Shown here in pieces: positions 16,552-26,402 of a stretch of 36,127 bases of DNA. The stretch covers positions 1 to 36,127 of the forward strand of contig JANYEE010000155.1 of NCBI GenBank assembly GCA_025363275.1, written 5' to 3'. The translations under genes were made by a program, and so were the position numbers. The first letter of the stretch is position 1. The number at the start of each line of letters is the position of its first letter. A model generated the notes under the pieces. It was not told the origin of the DNA and ran no database searches. It was given only the letters and a program-made list of their open reading frames with translations. Source of the stretch: Burkholderiales bacterium (GTDB lineage: Bacteria > Pseudomonadota > Gammaproteobacteria > Burkholderiales > Burkholderiaceae_C).

Positions 16552-18255
16552 ATGGCAGATGTAGCGACTATCCCACTAAACCCAACTATTGGTCAGCGCC
16601 TTGCAGGCCTGGACCAGGGCCAGCGCTTGCGCCTAGTCTTAGGGATTGTGCTGTTTGTTGCGATTGGTGTCGTGGGCTTAGTCATGGGCCGTCAGGCGGA
16701 ATGGCGGGTGCTGTATGCCAATCTAGCCGACAAAGATGGCGGTGCGGTTATTGCACAACTAAGTACTCTGAATATTCCCTACAAATACACTGAGGGGGGG
16801 GGCGCCATACTAGTGCCTGCGGACCGCGTGCACGACTTGCGCCTCAAGCTTGCTTCGATGGGGCTGCCCAAAGGTGCCGTGAATGGCTTTGAGGTGATGG
16901 AAGCCAATCGTTTCGGAATGACGCAGTTCCAGGAGCGACTGACGTTTCAACGGGGATTGGAAGGCGAGCTGACACGATCCATTCAGGCGCTGTCCTCGGT
17001 TCAAAATGCCAGGGTCCATTTGGCCCTGCCTAATCAGAATGGTTTCTTTCGTGAGCAGCAAAAGCCTTCCGCTTCGGTATTGTTGACTCTGCACCCAGGG
17101 CGCAGTCTAGACCGCAGTCAGTTGGCGGGTATTGTGCATTTAGTCTCATCCAGCGTTCCGGAGATGAAAGCTACCGCCGTCAGCGTGCTTGATGACACTG
17201 GAAAACTTCTCTCTACGCCACCAGATGGAACCGGTGGATTGGGCAGCAGCGATTCGGAACAGCTGCAGTATGTACAACAACTGGAGCAGACTTACAGCCG
17301 CCGCATTCTGGACATGTTGGAACCCATGGTGGGCAAACAAAATGTCAAGGCGCAAGTGACTGCAGAACTGGATTTTTCGCAGACCGAATCGACTACAGAA
17401 TCGCACAAACCCAACCAGACGCCCGATTCGAGCGCTGTGCGTAGCCAGCAAACTGTGGAAAGTACCAACGGCGCTGCAGGTGCGCCAGCTGCGGGTGTGC
17501 CTGGCGCTACCACCAATCAGCCCCCGGCGCAGCCTTCCGCCCCGATAAACGGCGCCGCACAGCCGCTTACCGCGAGCGGTCAGGCTGGCGGGGTCGGCTC
17601 TGGCACCAGTGCGTCTAAGCGCGAGTCTACGATCAACTATGAAGTGGATAAAACAATCAGAGTTACCAAGGGAGCCACGGGTGTAGTGAAACGCATTAAC
17701 GCGGCTGTGGTGGTAAATAACCTCATAACGATGGATGACAAGGGTAAAACGGTTAGTACTCCGCTGACGGAGGCCCAGCTGGAGAAAATGACTTCGTTGG
17801 TGCGTGAAACTGTGGGTTTTAGCAAGGAGCGCGGTGACTCCGTGAATGTAGTGAATGCGCCGTTTGCGGTGGATAAGACAGAGTCCGTGAATACACCTCT
17901 TTGGCGGCAGCCGGAAGTGCTAGAAATAGTCCGTAGTTTCGCTTGGCCGCTTGGGACTGTGCTTCTGGCTGCGTTAGTGCTGCTAGGGTTGGTTCGTCCT
18001 GCGTTAAAGGGGCTGGCGCTACCAATGACCCAAATTACGAGTTCTGAAGAGCTGGACCGTGGTTCTCAGCTAGATGCCCTGGAATCTGAACGCCCCGAGC
18101 GGCCGCAGTTGTCGGCGCCTGGCAAGGGTTTGGATCCTGCCCAGCCTAGCGGTAGCGAATTGATGCTTGAGGACGCCCGCAAACTGACCCGTGACAATCC
18201 GGCGGCAGTGGCGAACATCATCAAAGCGTGGATGAACGGTGAAGCTGCGGCTTAA
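16552..18255 (+). CDS. fliF: Flagellar MS-ring protein FliF
   Basis: The 567-residue protein forms the inner-membrane MS ring. It has an N-terminal membrane helix (about residues 28-47, LRLVLGIVLFVAIGVVGLVMG), then the YscJ/FliF domain (WRVLYANLADKDGGAVIAQL, RFGMTQFQERLTFQRGLEGEL, VHLALPNQNGFFREQQKPSASV). A Pro/Ala/Thr-rich variable segment (about 280-350) precedes the second periplasmic domain. A second membrane helix (about 460-483) and a C-terminal tail for FliG binding (about 540-567, ARKLTRDNPAAVANIIKAWM) complete it. Length matches the family. It starts the long fli operon; fliG follows after 21 nt. Confidence 0.98.
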   Translation: MADVATIPLNPTIGQRLAGLDQGQRLRLVLGIVLFVAIGVVGLVMGRQAEWRVLYANLADKDGGAVIAQLSTLNIPYKYTEGGGAILVPADRVHDLRLKLASMGLPKGAVNGFEVMEANRFGMTQFQERLTFQRGLEGELTRSIQALSSVQNARVHLALPNQNGFFREQQKPSASVLLTLHPGRSLDRSQLAGIVHLVSSSVPEMKATAVSVLDDTGKLLSTPPDGTGGLGSSDSEQLQYVQQLEQTYSRRILDMLEPMVGKQNVKAQVTAELDFSQTESTTESHKPNQTPDSSAVRSQQTVESTNGAAGAPAAGVPGATTNQPPAQPSAPINGAAQPLTASGQAGGVGSGTSASKRESTINYEVDKTIRVTKGATGVVKRINAAVVVNNLITMDDKGKTVSTPLTEAQLEKMTSLVRETVGFSKERGDSVNVVNAPFAVDKTESVNTPLWRQPEVLEIVRSFAWPLGTVLLAALVLLGLVRPALKGLALPMTQITSSEELDRGSQLDALESERPERPQLSAPGKGLDPAQPSGSELMLEDARKLTRDNPAAVANIIKAWMNGEAAA

Positions 18256-18276
18256 GGCTCGGAGCAAAATAGCACT

Positions 18277-19278
18277 ATGGCAAATGACGACGGACTTCAA
18301 GACGCGGCAATCCTAATGATGTCTCTGGGCGAAGCTGAGGCATCAGAGGTGTTCAAGCATTTGTCACCCAAAGAGGTTCAAAAGCTGGGTGAGGCAATTG
18401 CCAAGACAACGCAAATCTCCAGAGAACGTGTAGACGATGTTGTCAACAAGTTTACGGGGGTGGCTGCTTCGCAAAGCCTGCTGGTGTCAAATTCCGGAGA
18501 CTACGTCCGCTCCGTTCTTAAGCTGGCATTAGGGGACGATAAAGCCGCGCTTCTTATTGATCGTATTTTGCAGGGTGGTGATGTTTCTGGCATTGAAAGC
18601 CTGAAGTGGATGGACCCGTTGTCAGTGGCGGAGTTGCTGCGCAATGAGCACCCGCAGATCGTGGCTGCTATTTTGGTGCACTTGGAATATGACCAGGCGG
18701 CGGACGTGCTGAAGCATTTGACCGAGCGCCAGCGTGGTGAGGTCATGTTGCGGATTGCCACCATGGAGGGTATTCAGCCGACAGCGCTCAAAGACTTAAA
18801 CGAGGTGTTGTTTAAAGTCTTGGCAGGCGGTGACAAAATTCGTAAAGCGTCTTTGGGCGGGGTTAAAGCAGCAGCAGAAATGATTAATTTGATGGGCACG
18901 GCTATTGAAGGTACGGTTATCGAGTCAATCCGTAATCACGACGCGGATTTGGCTCAGAAAATTATGGACAAAATGTTCGTGTTTGATGATGTCCTCAAAC
19001 TCGACGACAAAGCGATACAAATGGTGCTGAAAGAGGTGTCTTCGGATGTCCTCATCGTTGCGCTGAAGGGGGCTCAGCCTGAGCTGAAAGAAAAGATACT
19101 TGCCAACATGTCGACGCGGGCGGCCGCCACTATGCGGGAGGATTTGGAGTCCCGTGGGCCTATGCGATTGTCTGAAGTGGAAGCGCAGCAAAAGGAGGTT
19201 CTGAAGACGGTTAGGCGCTTGGCAGATGAGGGTCAAATTGTGATCGGCAGCGGAGGTGGCGATGACGCCATGGTGTGA
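18277..19278 (+). CDS. fliG: Flagellar motor switch protein FliG
   Basis: The 333-residue protein couples stator and rotor. The N-terminal FliF-binding domain (about 1-100) includes AAILMMSLGEAEASEVFKHL. The middle domain has the EHPQ motif (LLRNEHPQIVAAILVHLE, about residues 114-131). The C-terminal torque domain has VFDDVLKLDDKAIQMVLKEV and ends with MRLSEVEAQQKEVLKTVRRL and a short Gly/Asp tail. CGGAG precedes the ATG. Its stop overlaps the start of fliH by one base. Confidence 0.98.
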   Translation: MANDDGLQDAAILMMSLGEAEASEVFKHLSPKEVQKLGEAIAKTTQISRERVDDVVNKFTGVAASQSLLVSNSGDYVRSVLKLALGDDKAALLIDRILQGGDVSGIESLKWMDPLSVAELLRNEHPQIVAAILVHLEYDQAADVLKHLTERQRGEVMLRIATMEGIQPTALKDLNEVLFKVLAGGDKIRKASLGGVKAAAEMINLMGTAIEGTVIESIRNHDADLAQKIMDKMFVFDDVLKLDDKAIQMVLKEVSSDVLIVALKGAQPELKEKILANMSTRAAATMREDLESRGPMRLSEVEAQQKEVLKTVRRLADEGQIVIGSGGGDDAMV

Positions 19279-19997
19279 TGACTCGATCCAGCAATAAATT
19301 CATTGCAGATGAAGACATCATTGCGGTCACCGATTGGAGTTTCGGCGCTGTAGATCAAGCTTCCATCCGTTTTGCAGCGAAGGTCAAGGCCCAAGCAGGT
19401 GCAGAAACCGAGCTTAGAGAAGCAGCAGAAAAGGCTGAAGTCGAGGCTATTCGTCAGTCCGGATTCACCAAAGGTTTTGAGGATGGCTTCGCGCAAGGAC
19501 ATGCACAGGCGACCATAGAGGCTCAACGTCAAATGGCGGATTACATCCGCCACGAGGGCCAGCATGCGGCCGATCACTTCATGCAGCTTTTTACCTCGGC
19601 ACAGCAGCAAATTTCAGAATCGGAACAAACTATCGCTAAGGGTGTTCTCGAGTTAGCATGCGAGGTGGCTCGCCAAGTGATTCGACGGGAACTCTCGGTG
19701 AACCCTAACGCTGTACTACCGGTCATTCGGGATAGTTTGGCAGTGCTATTGTCGGATGGGAAAGCTGCGGTTATTCGGATGAGTCCACTGGATGTGGACA
19801 TCTTGGCAGATGACATACATGGTGAATTCTCGAATCTGGCGATCACTTTAGTCGCTGATGCGGCATTGACCCGAGGTGGTTGTTTGGTTGAAGCAGCGGG
19901 CACTGTTATCGATGGGACGGTGGAGCGGCGTTGGCAGAGGTCAGTCGCCAGTTTGGGGCTGGAGAGCAATTGGGAGTCTGAACGTGATGCCAGCTGA
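19278..19997 (+). CDS. fliH: Flagellar export ATPase regulator FliH
   Basis: The 239-residue protein holds the FliI ATPase at the export gate. Evidence is a long charged helix ([23 protein letters not shown]), then a segment with Gly repeats ([17 protein letters not shown], the GxxxG-type FliH core), and a C-terminal domain with [20 protein letters not shown] and [20 protein letters not shown], typical of FliH/HrpE. Start is ATG 19278 (TGATG with the fliG stop); the GTG one codon earlier is equally in frame. It overlaps fliI by 11 nt. Confidence 0.95.
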   Translation: MTRSSNKFIADEDIIAVTDWSFGAVDQASIRFAAKVKAQAGAETELREAAEKAEVEAIRQSGFTKGFEDGFAQGHAQATIEAQRQMADYIRHEGQHAADHFMQLFTSAQQQISESEQTIAKGVLELACEVARQVIRRELSVNPNAVLPVIRDSLAVLLSDGKAAVIRMSPLDVDILADDIHGEFSNLAITLVADAALTRGGCLVEAAGTVIDGTVERRWQRSVASLGLESNWESERDAS

Positions 19998-21402
19998 AAG
20001 CAGTGTTCGTTGGGATCGGTTCCTGTGCAACGCTCGCTTGCTCGTCGGCCAAAACAATGCTTTGGAGTCGCGAGGTACTTTGACGCGTTTGGCTGGGTTG
20101 GTGCTTGAAGCTAATGGTATCCGTGCTCCCGTGGGATCGCAGTGCGTTGTTTCGATGAAAAATCGGGAGCCTGTACTTGCGGAAGTTGTGGGATTCTCAG
20201 GTGATCGGGCATTTTTGATGCCGGCGGGTGATGTGTACGGCCTTGCAAGCGGCGCGGGCGTCGCGCCAGCACCCGCCTACATTCCCATACCGCGCATCGG
20301 CGAAGATTTGCAGGACCAGCAAACCTCTCAGGCTGGGATGCTGAGGCTGCCTTTAGGTGACGGTTTGCTGGGGCGCGTCGTGGATTCTCAAGGTAATCCC
20401 ATGGATAGACTGGGGCCAGTGAGCCACGTCAGTGTCCGTCCCCTGGACAGAACTCCCATTAATGCCATGGACCGCGCCCCAGTGCGGGTATCTTTGGATA
20501 CCGGTGTTCGTGCTATCAATGCATTGTTAACGGTCGGCCGTGGTCAGCGAATCGGTTTGTTTGCCGGATCGGGCGTGGGAAAAAGTGTTCTGCTGGGCAT
20601 GATGGCGCGTTATACGCAAGCGGATGTTATTGTGGTTGGGCTGATTGGTGAGCGAGGCCGCGAAGTCAAGGAGTTCATTGAAGATATTTTGGGGCCTGAG
20701 GGAAGGGCGAGATCCGTAGTAGTTGCTGCCCCAGCTGATTCCCCACCATTACTTCGTATGCAGGGGGCCTCCTACGCGACCGCCATCGCCGAATATTTTC
20801 GCGATGCGGGAAAGCATGTTTTGCTTTTGATGGACTCGTTGACGCGCTATGCCATGGCGCAGCGGGAAATTGCCCTGGCTATCGGCGAGCCTCCAGCAAC
20901 AAAAGGCTACCCGCCATCGTGTTTCGCCAAACTTCCGCAGCTGGTGGAGCGTAGTGGAAATGGCCTGCAAGGAGTGGGTTCAATTACTGCGTTTTACACT
21001 GTGCTGACGGAGGGGGATGATCAGCAAGATCCTATCGCGGATGCCGCCCGTGCGATATTGGATGGTCATATTGTGTTGTCTCGCAGTCTGGCTGAATCAG
21101 GCCATTACCCTGCTATCGACGTAGAACAGTCTGCATCGCGAGTCATGCACAACGTAGTTCCGAAATTGCATTTCGAGTTGGCCCGACGCTTCCGGACGGT
21201 GCACTCCAAGTACGAGCGTGCTCGGGATTTGATTCAGTTGGGGGCTTATGTGCACGGCTCAGACATAGCGCTGGATGAGGCTATTGCGTTGCGAGAAGGT
21301 ATGAACCAATTCTTGCAACAAGACTTGGCTGAGTCAGCTCCCATGGTATCCGTCATTACCGAATTAGCCCAAGTGTCCAACACTGCCCGGGTGGGTCTAT
21401 GA
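19987..21402 (+). CDS. fliI: Flagellum-specific export ATPase FliI
   Basis: The 471-residue ATPase unfolds or delivers substrates to the flagellar export gate. The frame is open upstream through fliH, but ATG 19987 (or GTG 19984) has GGAG about 10 nt before it and gives the normal length. The Walker A motif is [26 protein letters not shown], the Walker B strand [31 protein letters not shown] and [18 protein letters not shown] are F1-beta/FliI hallmarks. The overlap with fliH indicates coupled translation of the two partners. Confidence 0.97.
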   Translation: MPAESSVRWDRFLCNARLLVGQNNALESRGTLTRLAGLVLEANGIRAPVGSQCVVSMKNREPVLAEVVGFSGDRAFLMPAGDVYGLASGAGVAPAPAYIPIPRIGEDLQDQQTSQAGMLRLPLGDGLLGRVVDSQGNPMDRLGPVSHVSVRPLDRTPINAMDRAPVRVSLDTGVRAINALLTVGRGQRIGLFAGSGVGKSVLLGMMARYTQADVIVVGLIGERGREVKEFIEDILGPEGRARSVVVAAPADSPPLLRMQGASYATAIAEYFRDAGKHVLLLMDSLTRYAMAQREIALAIGEPPATKGYPPSCFAKLPQLVERSGNGLQGVGSITAFYTVLTEGDDQQDPIADAARAILDGHIVLSRSLAESGHYPAIDVEQSASRVMHNVVPKLHFELARRFRTVHSKYERARDLIQLGAYVHGSDIALDEAIALREGMNQFLQQDLAESAPMVSVITELAQVSNTARVGL

Positions 21403-21426
21403 GTAGTACGCTGGGTAGAGCGGTCA

Positions 21427-21894
21427 ATGACTAACCTAAGCGGTATCCAGTTAGCCATTGAGCTTGCTGTTGAGCAGCGCGATATTGCCCAAAGGCGACT
21501 GGCAATGTTGGAAAGGCATAGCGCGGCAGCAATGGGGCAGATGGAGCAGCTTCGAAGCTATGCCGCCGACAAAGATGCTGGATGGATCGAGGCAGAGCCA
21601 GGCGTTTTTTCGGGTGAGCTGATTCGGCATCACTACCAGTTTATGGGGCGTCTTCAACAAGCAATGGAGATGCAAACCGAAGTACTTGGCCAGGCAAGTG
21701 ATCAGGTAGGCGAAGCCCTAGCAGCATTGGCGAATGCCGAAACCCGTTTAGAGGGGTTGAATCGGATTTTGAAGTTGAAAGTGAGCACGAAAAATTTACT
21801 GCTCAAGCGAAGTGAGCAAAAGCAGACCGATGATTTTGCTTCGCAGCAGTACGCGCGCAAGCGGGCAGAAATGGAACAAGGAGAATCAAGATGA
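21427..21894 (+). CDS. fliJ: Flagellar export chaperone FliJ
   Basis: The 155-residue protein is almost entirely helical coiled coil with many Gln, Glu, Arg and Leu residues. It includes IELAVEQRDIAQRRLAMLE near the N-terminus and SEQKQTDDFASQQYARKRAE near the C-terminus, which matches the FliJ C-terminal pattern. Length and position after fliI fit. FliJ helps FliI act on the gate. The stop overlaps fliK by 4 nt (ATGA). Confidence 0.93.
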   Translation: MTNLSGIQLAIELAVEQRDIAQRRLAMLERHSAAAMGQMEQLRSYAADKDAGWIEAEPGVFSGELIRHHYQFMGRLQQAMEMQTEVLGQASDQVGEALAALANAETRLEGLNRILKLKVSTKNLLLKRSEQKQTDDFASQQYARKRAEMEQGESR

Positions 21895-23123
21895 GTGTTG
21901 ATAAGATCCCCAATATGGGTGTCCACAGCGCTAGCAATGCCAAGATCGGGGGAGGTATCAAAGGCGGGCGTGGCGCACAGAGCTCAGGTGACGCGAATGA
22001 CCAAGAGGTCGCATTTGGAGCGCTCTTGTCGAGCCTCGGGGTAGGAGAGGCCGAGTCGACTGCGGCGACTACTACATTGCCCGAAGCATCCGTTGACCAG
22101 CCGAGGGGCGATGTCAGCTCCGACGGGACTGCGTTCATGCCTTGTACTCTAATGATTCAAGTTGCTCCACTTCTGGAAACACCGACGAATGTTGATGATA
22201 TTGCGAAAGGCGGCGTTCAAAATCCCTTGCTGGCAACGGTAGACACGTCAGTTGCTGATGGTGTTGGATTGATAGCAGCGGACGCATTTTCCTCTGTTGT
22301 GTTACCTGGGACTAAGCAGGGCGTCCGTTCTCCTACGCAATCAGACTTGAGCCAAATGCCTGAGGCAATTGGGCCGGGTAATGTCGGCATCAGAGCAGCA
22401 CGATTGACAAATGAACGAGGCCGCACTGAAGGCACGTCTGCGGTCACCACGGTACCGATACAGTCTACCGATGCAGTAGATATTAGTAGATTGGATATGC
22501 GTGTGGTGAGCGAAAAGGCCGAATTCTTTGGGCGGGCAATCGGTCCAACTGCTGCATACGTGTTGCAATTGGATGTGGGTCAGCAAACTGAGTTTCGGCG
22601 CGAAAAGGCAATTTTTAAAGTGAATTCAGCCACTGCGGGAGCAGATTTAAGCGCCGCGAACGGACTGGACACCAAACCCGCGAACTTGAGCTTAGTAGGT
22701 GTGCCACCGGACGTTAGTTCCGGGATGACGCAAAGTGATCAAAATCCTAGGACTTACTGGATGTCCAGTGACATGAAGAACGCTGAAATGAAGTTGGATG
22801 GATTCGGGGAGACCCCGGTTGAAGTGAGTATCAGCGTGCACGGAAATCTAACCCATGTCGCCTTTCGCACTGATGAAGTACAGACCCGTTTGGCCCTTGA
22901 GGATACGGAGAACACGCTTAAAGACATGCTGAGTAAAGAAGGGCTGAATTTGGCGGGCTTGTCGGTAGGTGCATCAGGCACTGGAGGTCAGGGAGCCCAA
23001 GACCGTCGTTCGCGGCAAGAAAGCAGACCCGCGCTCCTTGGAAATTTGGTTAGTACGTTTCCGTCTGAGACCTCTGGCCATGTACTTACGAGCCGAGTTG
23101 GGCAATTGGATGTCTTTGTTTGA
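21891..23123 (+). CDS. fliK: Flagellar hook-length control protein FliK
   Basis: The 410-residue protein sets hook length and switches export specificity. The N-terminal 300 residues are low complexity and poorly conserved, as is usual for FliK. The C-terminal domain has GFGETPVEVSISVHGNLTHV, TRLALEDTENTLKDMLSKEG and LNLAGLSV, matching the Flg_hook fold, though the usual LxPPELG start is diverged. It ends in a Gln/Arg/Ser linker and a 30-residue tail. The start overlaps fliJ, with AGGAG upstream. A 109-nt gap follows it, with a hairpin (TTGGC/GCCAA, 23168-23184) that has no T-tract. Confidence 0.9.
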   Translation: MSVDKIPNMGVHSASNAKIGGGIKGGRGAQSSGDANDQEVAFGALLSSLGVGEAESTAATTTLPEASVDQPRGDVSSDGTAFMPCTLMIQVAPLLETPTNVDDIAKGGVQNPLLATVDTSVADGVGLIAADAFSSVVLPGTKQGVRSPTQSDLSQMPEAIGPGNVGIRAARLTNERGRTEGTSAVTTVPIQSTDAVDISRLDMRVVSEKAEFFGRAIGPTAAYVLQLDVGQQTEFRREKAIFKVNSATAGADLSAANGLDTKPANLSLVGVPPDVSSGMTQSDQNPRTYWMSSDMKNAEMKLDGFGETPVEVSISVHGNLTHVAFRTDEVQTRLALEDTENTLKDMLSKEGLNLAGLSVGASGTGGQGAQDRRSRQESRPALLGNLVSTFPSETSGHVLTSRVGQLDVFV

Positions 23124-23232
23124 GCACGTCACGCAGAATCGACAGATTGGGGTTCGTCGTGCTTTTATTGGCTTATCTCGCCAAGGTTAACTTGCATAAT
23201 CTACCTTTGACGAAACCATACTAGGAGCCAAC

Positions 23233-23817
23233 TTGTCAGCTAAACCTGAAGCCGCAGAGAGCTCGCCTGCACCCGCCAAGAGCAAGAAGGTTTTGATAAT
23301 AGTGGCCGCGCTCGTGTTGGTGCTTGTCATGGTGGGAATTGGTGCTTATCTATTCATAAGTAAACGCAATGCGGTCGCGGCAGAAGATGGCGAGGAGCCA
23401 ACTGTGTCGCATGCTGCTTCACATGACAAGCCGAGGGCCCCCCCCGTCTATTTGCCGTTGGACCCAATGGTCGTCAATTTGGCCGATCCCGGCGGTGAAA
23501 AGGTCGCGCAGGTTGGCATCACACTTGAAGTAGCGGATGCCAAGGCGTCAGACACGGTAAAGGCCTATTTGCCAACCATTCGCAGCAGCGTACTTTTGCT
23601 CATCTCACAGAAAACTGCTGAGGAATTGCTTAAGCCGGAAGGTAAAGAGCAGCTTGCCAGTGACATTTTGCGCAAGGCGGCAGTTCCATTTGGAGGTGGA
23701 CGGGACGACGCTCATGAAGCCGAGCCACCAGACGCCAAGAAAAAGAAGTCTAAAAACAAAGCGGTTGTGGAATATCCTGTGGTCGGTGTTTTGTTCTCGA
23801 GCTTCATTGTTCAATAA
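23233..23817 (+). CDS. fliL: Flagellar basal body-associated protein FliL
   Basis: The 194-residue inner-membrane protein stabilises the stators. It has a Lys-rich N-terminus, one membrane helix (about residues 22-43, LIIVAALVLVLVMVGIGAYL) and a periplasmic domain with YLPLDPMVVNLAD and KAYLPTIRSSVLLLIS. A Lys-rich insert (KKKKSKNK) precedes the C-terminal VVGVLFSSFIVQ, which closes in FliL fashion. It starts with TTG at 23233; AGGAG at 23223-23227 fixes this start and no in-frame ATG or GTG gives a better one. Confidence 0.95.
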   Translation: MSAKPEAAESSPAPAKSKKVLIIVAALVLVLVMVGIGAYLFISKRNAVAAEDGEEPTVSHAASHDKPRAPPVYLPLDPMVVNLADPGGEKVAQVGITLEVADAKASDTVKAYLPTIRSSVLLLISQKTAEELLKPEGKEQLASDILRKAAVPFGGGRDDAHEAEPPDAKKKKSKNKAVVEYPVVGVLFSSFIVQ

Positions 23818-23838
23818 CTATGTTACGAGGCTCCAACC

Positions 23839-24843
23839 GTGAGTGAATCGTTTCTTTCTCAGGAAGAAGTCGACGCCCTGCTTGAGGGTGTGACTGGCGA
23901 GAGCCAGAAGACTGTAGAAGAGGCTGCGGAGCACGGGGAGGTCCGTGCCTATAACATTTCTAGTCAAGAACGAATCGTGCGCGGACGTATGCCCACGATG
24001 GAAATCGTGAATGAGCGTTTCGCCCGAAATCTGCGAGTTGGGCTTTTCAACTTTATCCGTCGTAGCCCTGAAATTTCGGTAGGCCCCGTAGCAGTTCAAC
24101 GGTACAGCGCCTTTTTGCGAGAGCTTGCTGTACCAACTAACTTTAATATTGTTGCAATTCGGCCGCTGCGCGGTAGTGGCCTGATCGTGTGTGAACCTAC
24201 TTTGGTGTTCGGGGTTATAGACACCTTATATGGAGGCATTGGAAAGTTTCAAACTCGTATTGAGGGGCGCGACTTTTCGGCAACGGAGCAACGTGTTATC
24301 AACCGCCTTGTAGATGTGATCACAGATGAGTACAAAAAAGCATGGAAGGGGATTTACCCCATTGAGTTGGACTATCAAAGATCAGAAATGCAGCCGCAAT
24401 TTGCGAATGTTGCTACACCAAGCGAAATTGTGATTTCGACGTCGTTCCAACTCGAAATCGGAGATATCTCTGGGGCCATCCACTTTTGTTTTCCCTATTC
24501 AACACTTGAGCCTATTCGCGACGTCTTGTACTCTTCGACGCAGGGAGACTCGATAGAGGTTGACCGGCGCTGGATAAACTTGTTGAAGCATGAAATTCAA
24601 GCTGCGGAAATTACTTTGGTTGCAGAATTGGCGCGTGCTGATGCTACTGTAGAGCAACTCTTAGCCATGAAGAAGGGGGACTTCATTGAGTTGGAGAAGC
24701 CCCCAAAGATTGAGGCTTCTGTCGATGGTGTTCCACTGTTTGAATGCTATTACGGCACTCACAATTCCAAATACGCCATTCGCATAGATAAAGCCTTGCG
24801 AGGCAACGATCAAAACTGGCTGGGAGATAGAAATGGCATCTGA
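23839..24843 (+). CDS. fliM: Flagellar motor switch protein FliM
   Basis: The 334-residue switch protein binds CheY-P and sets rotation direction. The N-terminal peptide LSQEEVDALLEGV (6-18) is the CheY-P binding motif. The middle domain has ISSQERIVRGRMPTMEIVNE, FARNLRVGLFNFIRRSPEI and GSGLIVCEPTLVFGVIDTLYGG. The C-terminal FliN-like domain includes MKKGDFIELEKPPKIEASVDGVPLFECYYG. The start is GTG at 23839, with GAGG about 8 nt upstream. Its last 11 nt overlap fliN. Confidence 0.98.
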   Translation: MSESFLSQEEVDALLEGVTGESQKTVEEAAEHGEVRAYNISSQERIVRGRMPTMEIVNERFARNLRVGLFNFIRRSPEISVGPVAVQRYSAFLRELAVPTNFNIVAIRPLRGSGLIVCEPTLVFGVIDTLYGGIGKFQTRIEGRDFSATEQRVINRLVDVITDEYKKAWKGIYPIELDYQRSEMQPQFANVATPSEIVISTSFQLEIGDISGAIHFCFPYSTLEPIRDVLYSSTQGDSIEVDRRWINLLKHEIQAAEITLVAELARADATVEQLLAMKKGDFIELEKPPKIEASVDGVPLFECYYGTHNSKYAIRIDKALRGNDQNWLGDRNGI

Positions 24844-25270
24844 AGAAAAACCTGACGAAGCAGACGACGGCATGGCGGATTGGGCTGAAGCCCTGCTAGA
24901 GCAAAAATCTACGGATAGTGCTGGCTCAGACTCGCAGCCTGGTGGTGTGCTGTCTGGCGAAGCGCCACGCAAGTCTTTTTCGTCAATGACTGGCGATGGT
25001 ACGAACAATGACATTAACATGGTTCTGGATATTCCAGTTCAGTTATCGGTGGAGTTGGGTCGGACGAAGGTGCCAATTAAGCATATTCTGCAGTTGGGCC
25101 AAGGTTCGGTCGTTGAGCTGGACGCGTTGGCAGGGGAGCCTATGGATGTGTTGGTTAACGGATACCTAATTGCGCAGGGCGAGGTGGTGGTGGTAAACGA
25201 TAAGTTTGGTATTCGATTAACTGACGTGGTAACTCCTTCTGAACGATTACGCCGGGTCAGTAAAAACTGA
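24833..25270 (+). CDS. fliN: Flagellar motor switch protein FliN
   Basis: The 145-residue C-ring protein has an acidic N-terminal part (MADWAEALLEQKS) and a C-terminal FliMN domain. That domain starts NMVLDIPVQLSVELGRTKVP, continues ILQLGQGSVVELDALAGEP and DVLVNGYLIAQGEVVVVNDK, and ends FGIRLTDVVTPSERLRRV. It is the standard FliN sequence. GGGAG lies before the ATG at 24833, inside the 3' end of fliM, so the two switch proteins are made together. Confidence 0.97.
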   Translation: MASEEKPDEADDGMADWAEALLEQKSTDSAGSDSQPGGVLSGEAPRKSFSSMTGDGTNNDINMVLDIPVQLSVELGRTKVPIKHILQLGQGSVVELDALAGEPMDVLVNGYLIAQGEVVVVNDKFGIRLTDVVTPSERLRRVSKN

Positions 25271-25279
25271 GTCGAAAAA

Positions 25280-25609
25280 ATGAGTCAGCAAGCCATTTAC
25301 ATCGCTGTATTTTTGGTTGCAATCGCGTGCTTGCCTTGGTTGATCAAGCGGCTGGTGGGGCGTAATTCGTTAGGCAAAAGCGCTCCTGGTGCCGGAGCAA
25401 AGATTCTGTCCGTGGTGGCGGTGGGGCCTACTCAAAGAGTCGTCACTTTGGAAGCTGGCCCAGAACATGATCGTCTGTGCCTAGTTATTGGTGTTACATC
25501 CCAACATATCACCTGCCTTCATCGTTCCCCAATATCGGCGATGTCCCCCAGCCGATCAACGCAGTCCCCCGCACTGCATCTAAATGATTCCGGTACACCC
25601 CATGCTTAA
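25280..25609 (+). CDS. fliO: Flagellar export apparatus protein FliO
   Basis: The 109-residue protein is a membrane chaperone for FliP ring assembly. It has one N-terminal membrane helix (AIYIAVFLVAIACLPWLIKRLVG) followed by a small cytoplasmic domain with ILSVVAVGPTQRVVTLEAGP and CLVIGVTSQHITCLHR, the conserved FliO core (VGxxQRVVxVE). The tail is Ser/Pro-rich. Ribosome site is weak. Its last 26 nt overlap fliP. Confidence 0.92.
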   Translation: MSQQAIYIAVFLVAIACLPWLIKRLVGRNSLGKSAPGAGAKILSVVAVGPTQRVVTLEAGPEHDRLCLVIGVTSQHITCLHRSPISAMSPSRSTQSPALHLNDSGTPHA

Positions 25610-26390
25610 ACTGACTGCGCGCGCGGGAAGCTTTTTGTTTGAGCGAGGCTGGATCGTCGCAGTCTTACTAATGTGTTGCCCCACTTCTGTATTTGCACAG
25701 CTGCAGGTTGTGTCGTCTGGGCAGCTTCCTCTCTTGGTGGGCACAGGTGCCACGGGAACCAGTTATTCAGTTCCAATACAGACACTCCTGTTCTTCACAG
25801 CGCTGTCTTTTCTGCCCGCAATTTTGCTGATGATGACTGGTTTTACAAGAATAGTAATTGTGCTGTCGCTTCTGAGGCAAGCGTTAGGTACTCAGTCAGC
25901 ACCACCCAATCAGGTCATCGTCGGACTGTCGATGTTCTTGACGTTCTTTGTGATGGGACCAACCTTAGATCGAATTTATGATGATGCGTATTTGCCACTC
26001 ACAAAAAATACGATTACCTTTGAACAAGCACTTGGTCGTGCAGAGGAACCTATCCGTAGTTTCATGACAAAGCAAACCCGTCAATCTGATTTTGCGTTGT
26101 TTGCGAAGCTGGCGAAATTGCCCGAAGGCGCGAAAGCAGAAACGGCACCGCTGCGAGTGCTGGTGCCCGCATTTGTCATCAGTGAATTAAAGTCGGCATT
26201 CCAGATTGGCTTTATGATTTTTATTCCGTTCCTGGTGATTGATATCGTAGTGGCCAGTATCCTGATGTCTTTGGGAATGATGATGTTGTCTCCAGTGTTG
26301 GTCGCTTTGCCTTTCAAGCTAATGCTTTTTGTCTTGGCGGATGGCTGGAATCTCCTGGTTGGTTCTTTGGCCGCTAGCTTCGTAAATTAG
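25584..26390 (+). CDS. fliP: Flagellar export gate protein FliP
   Basis: The 268-residue protein is a core of the FliPQR export channel. A signal peptide (VAVLLMCCPTSVFA, cleavage before QLQVV) precedes four membrane segments. Hallmarks are LLFFTALSFLPAILLMMTGF, SQS/TQSAPPNQVIVGLSMFLT and LRVLVPAFVISELKSAFQIG. It ends with LPFKLMLFVLADGW. The start at 25584 lies in the fliO 3' end; an ATG six codons later (25602) is an alternative. Confidence 0.97.
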   Translation: MIPVHPMLKLTARAGSFLFERGWIVAVLLMCCPTSVFAQLQVVSSGQLPLLVGTGATGTSYSVPIQTLLFFTALSFLPAILLMMTGFTRIVIVLSLLRQALGTQSAPPNQVIVGLSMFLTFFVMGPTLDRIYDDAYLPLTKNTITFEQALGRAEEPIRSFMTKQTRQSDFALFAKLAKLPEGAKAETAPLRVLVPAFVISELKSAFQIGFMIFIPFLVIDIVVASILMSLGMMMLSPVLVALPFKLMLFVLADGWNLLVGSLAASFVN

Positions 26391-26402
26391 TCGTTGACGT
26401 TC

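Noticed and set aside
19876-19986. N-terminal extension of FliI
   Set aside because: The extra 37 residues lie inside fliH, have no ribosome site and no family match; 19984/19987 has GGAG upstream and gives the usual length.
22969-23190. Short + strand frame bridging the fliK end and the gap before fliL
   Set aside because: It overlaps fliK in another frame and has no ribosome site or recognisable domain.
23168-23200. Promoter for fliL in the fliK-fliL gap
   Set aside because: CATAAT is present at 23195 but no -35 element lies at a workable distance.
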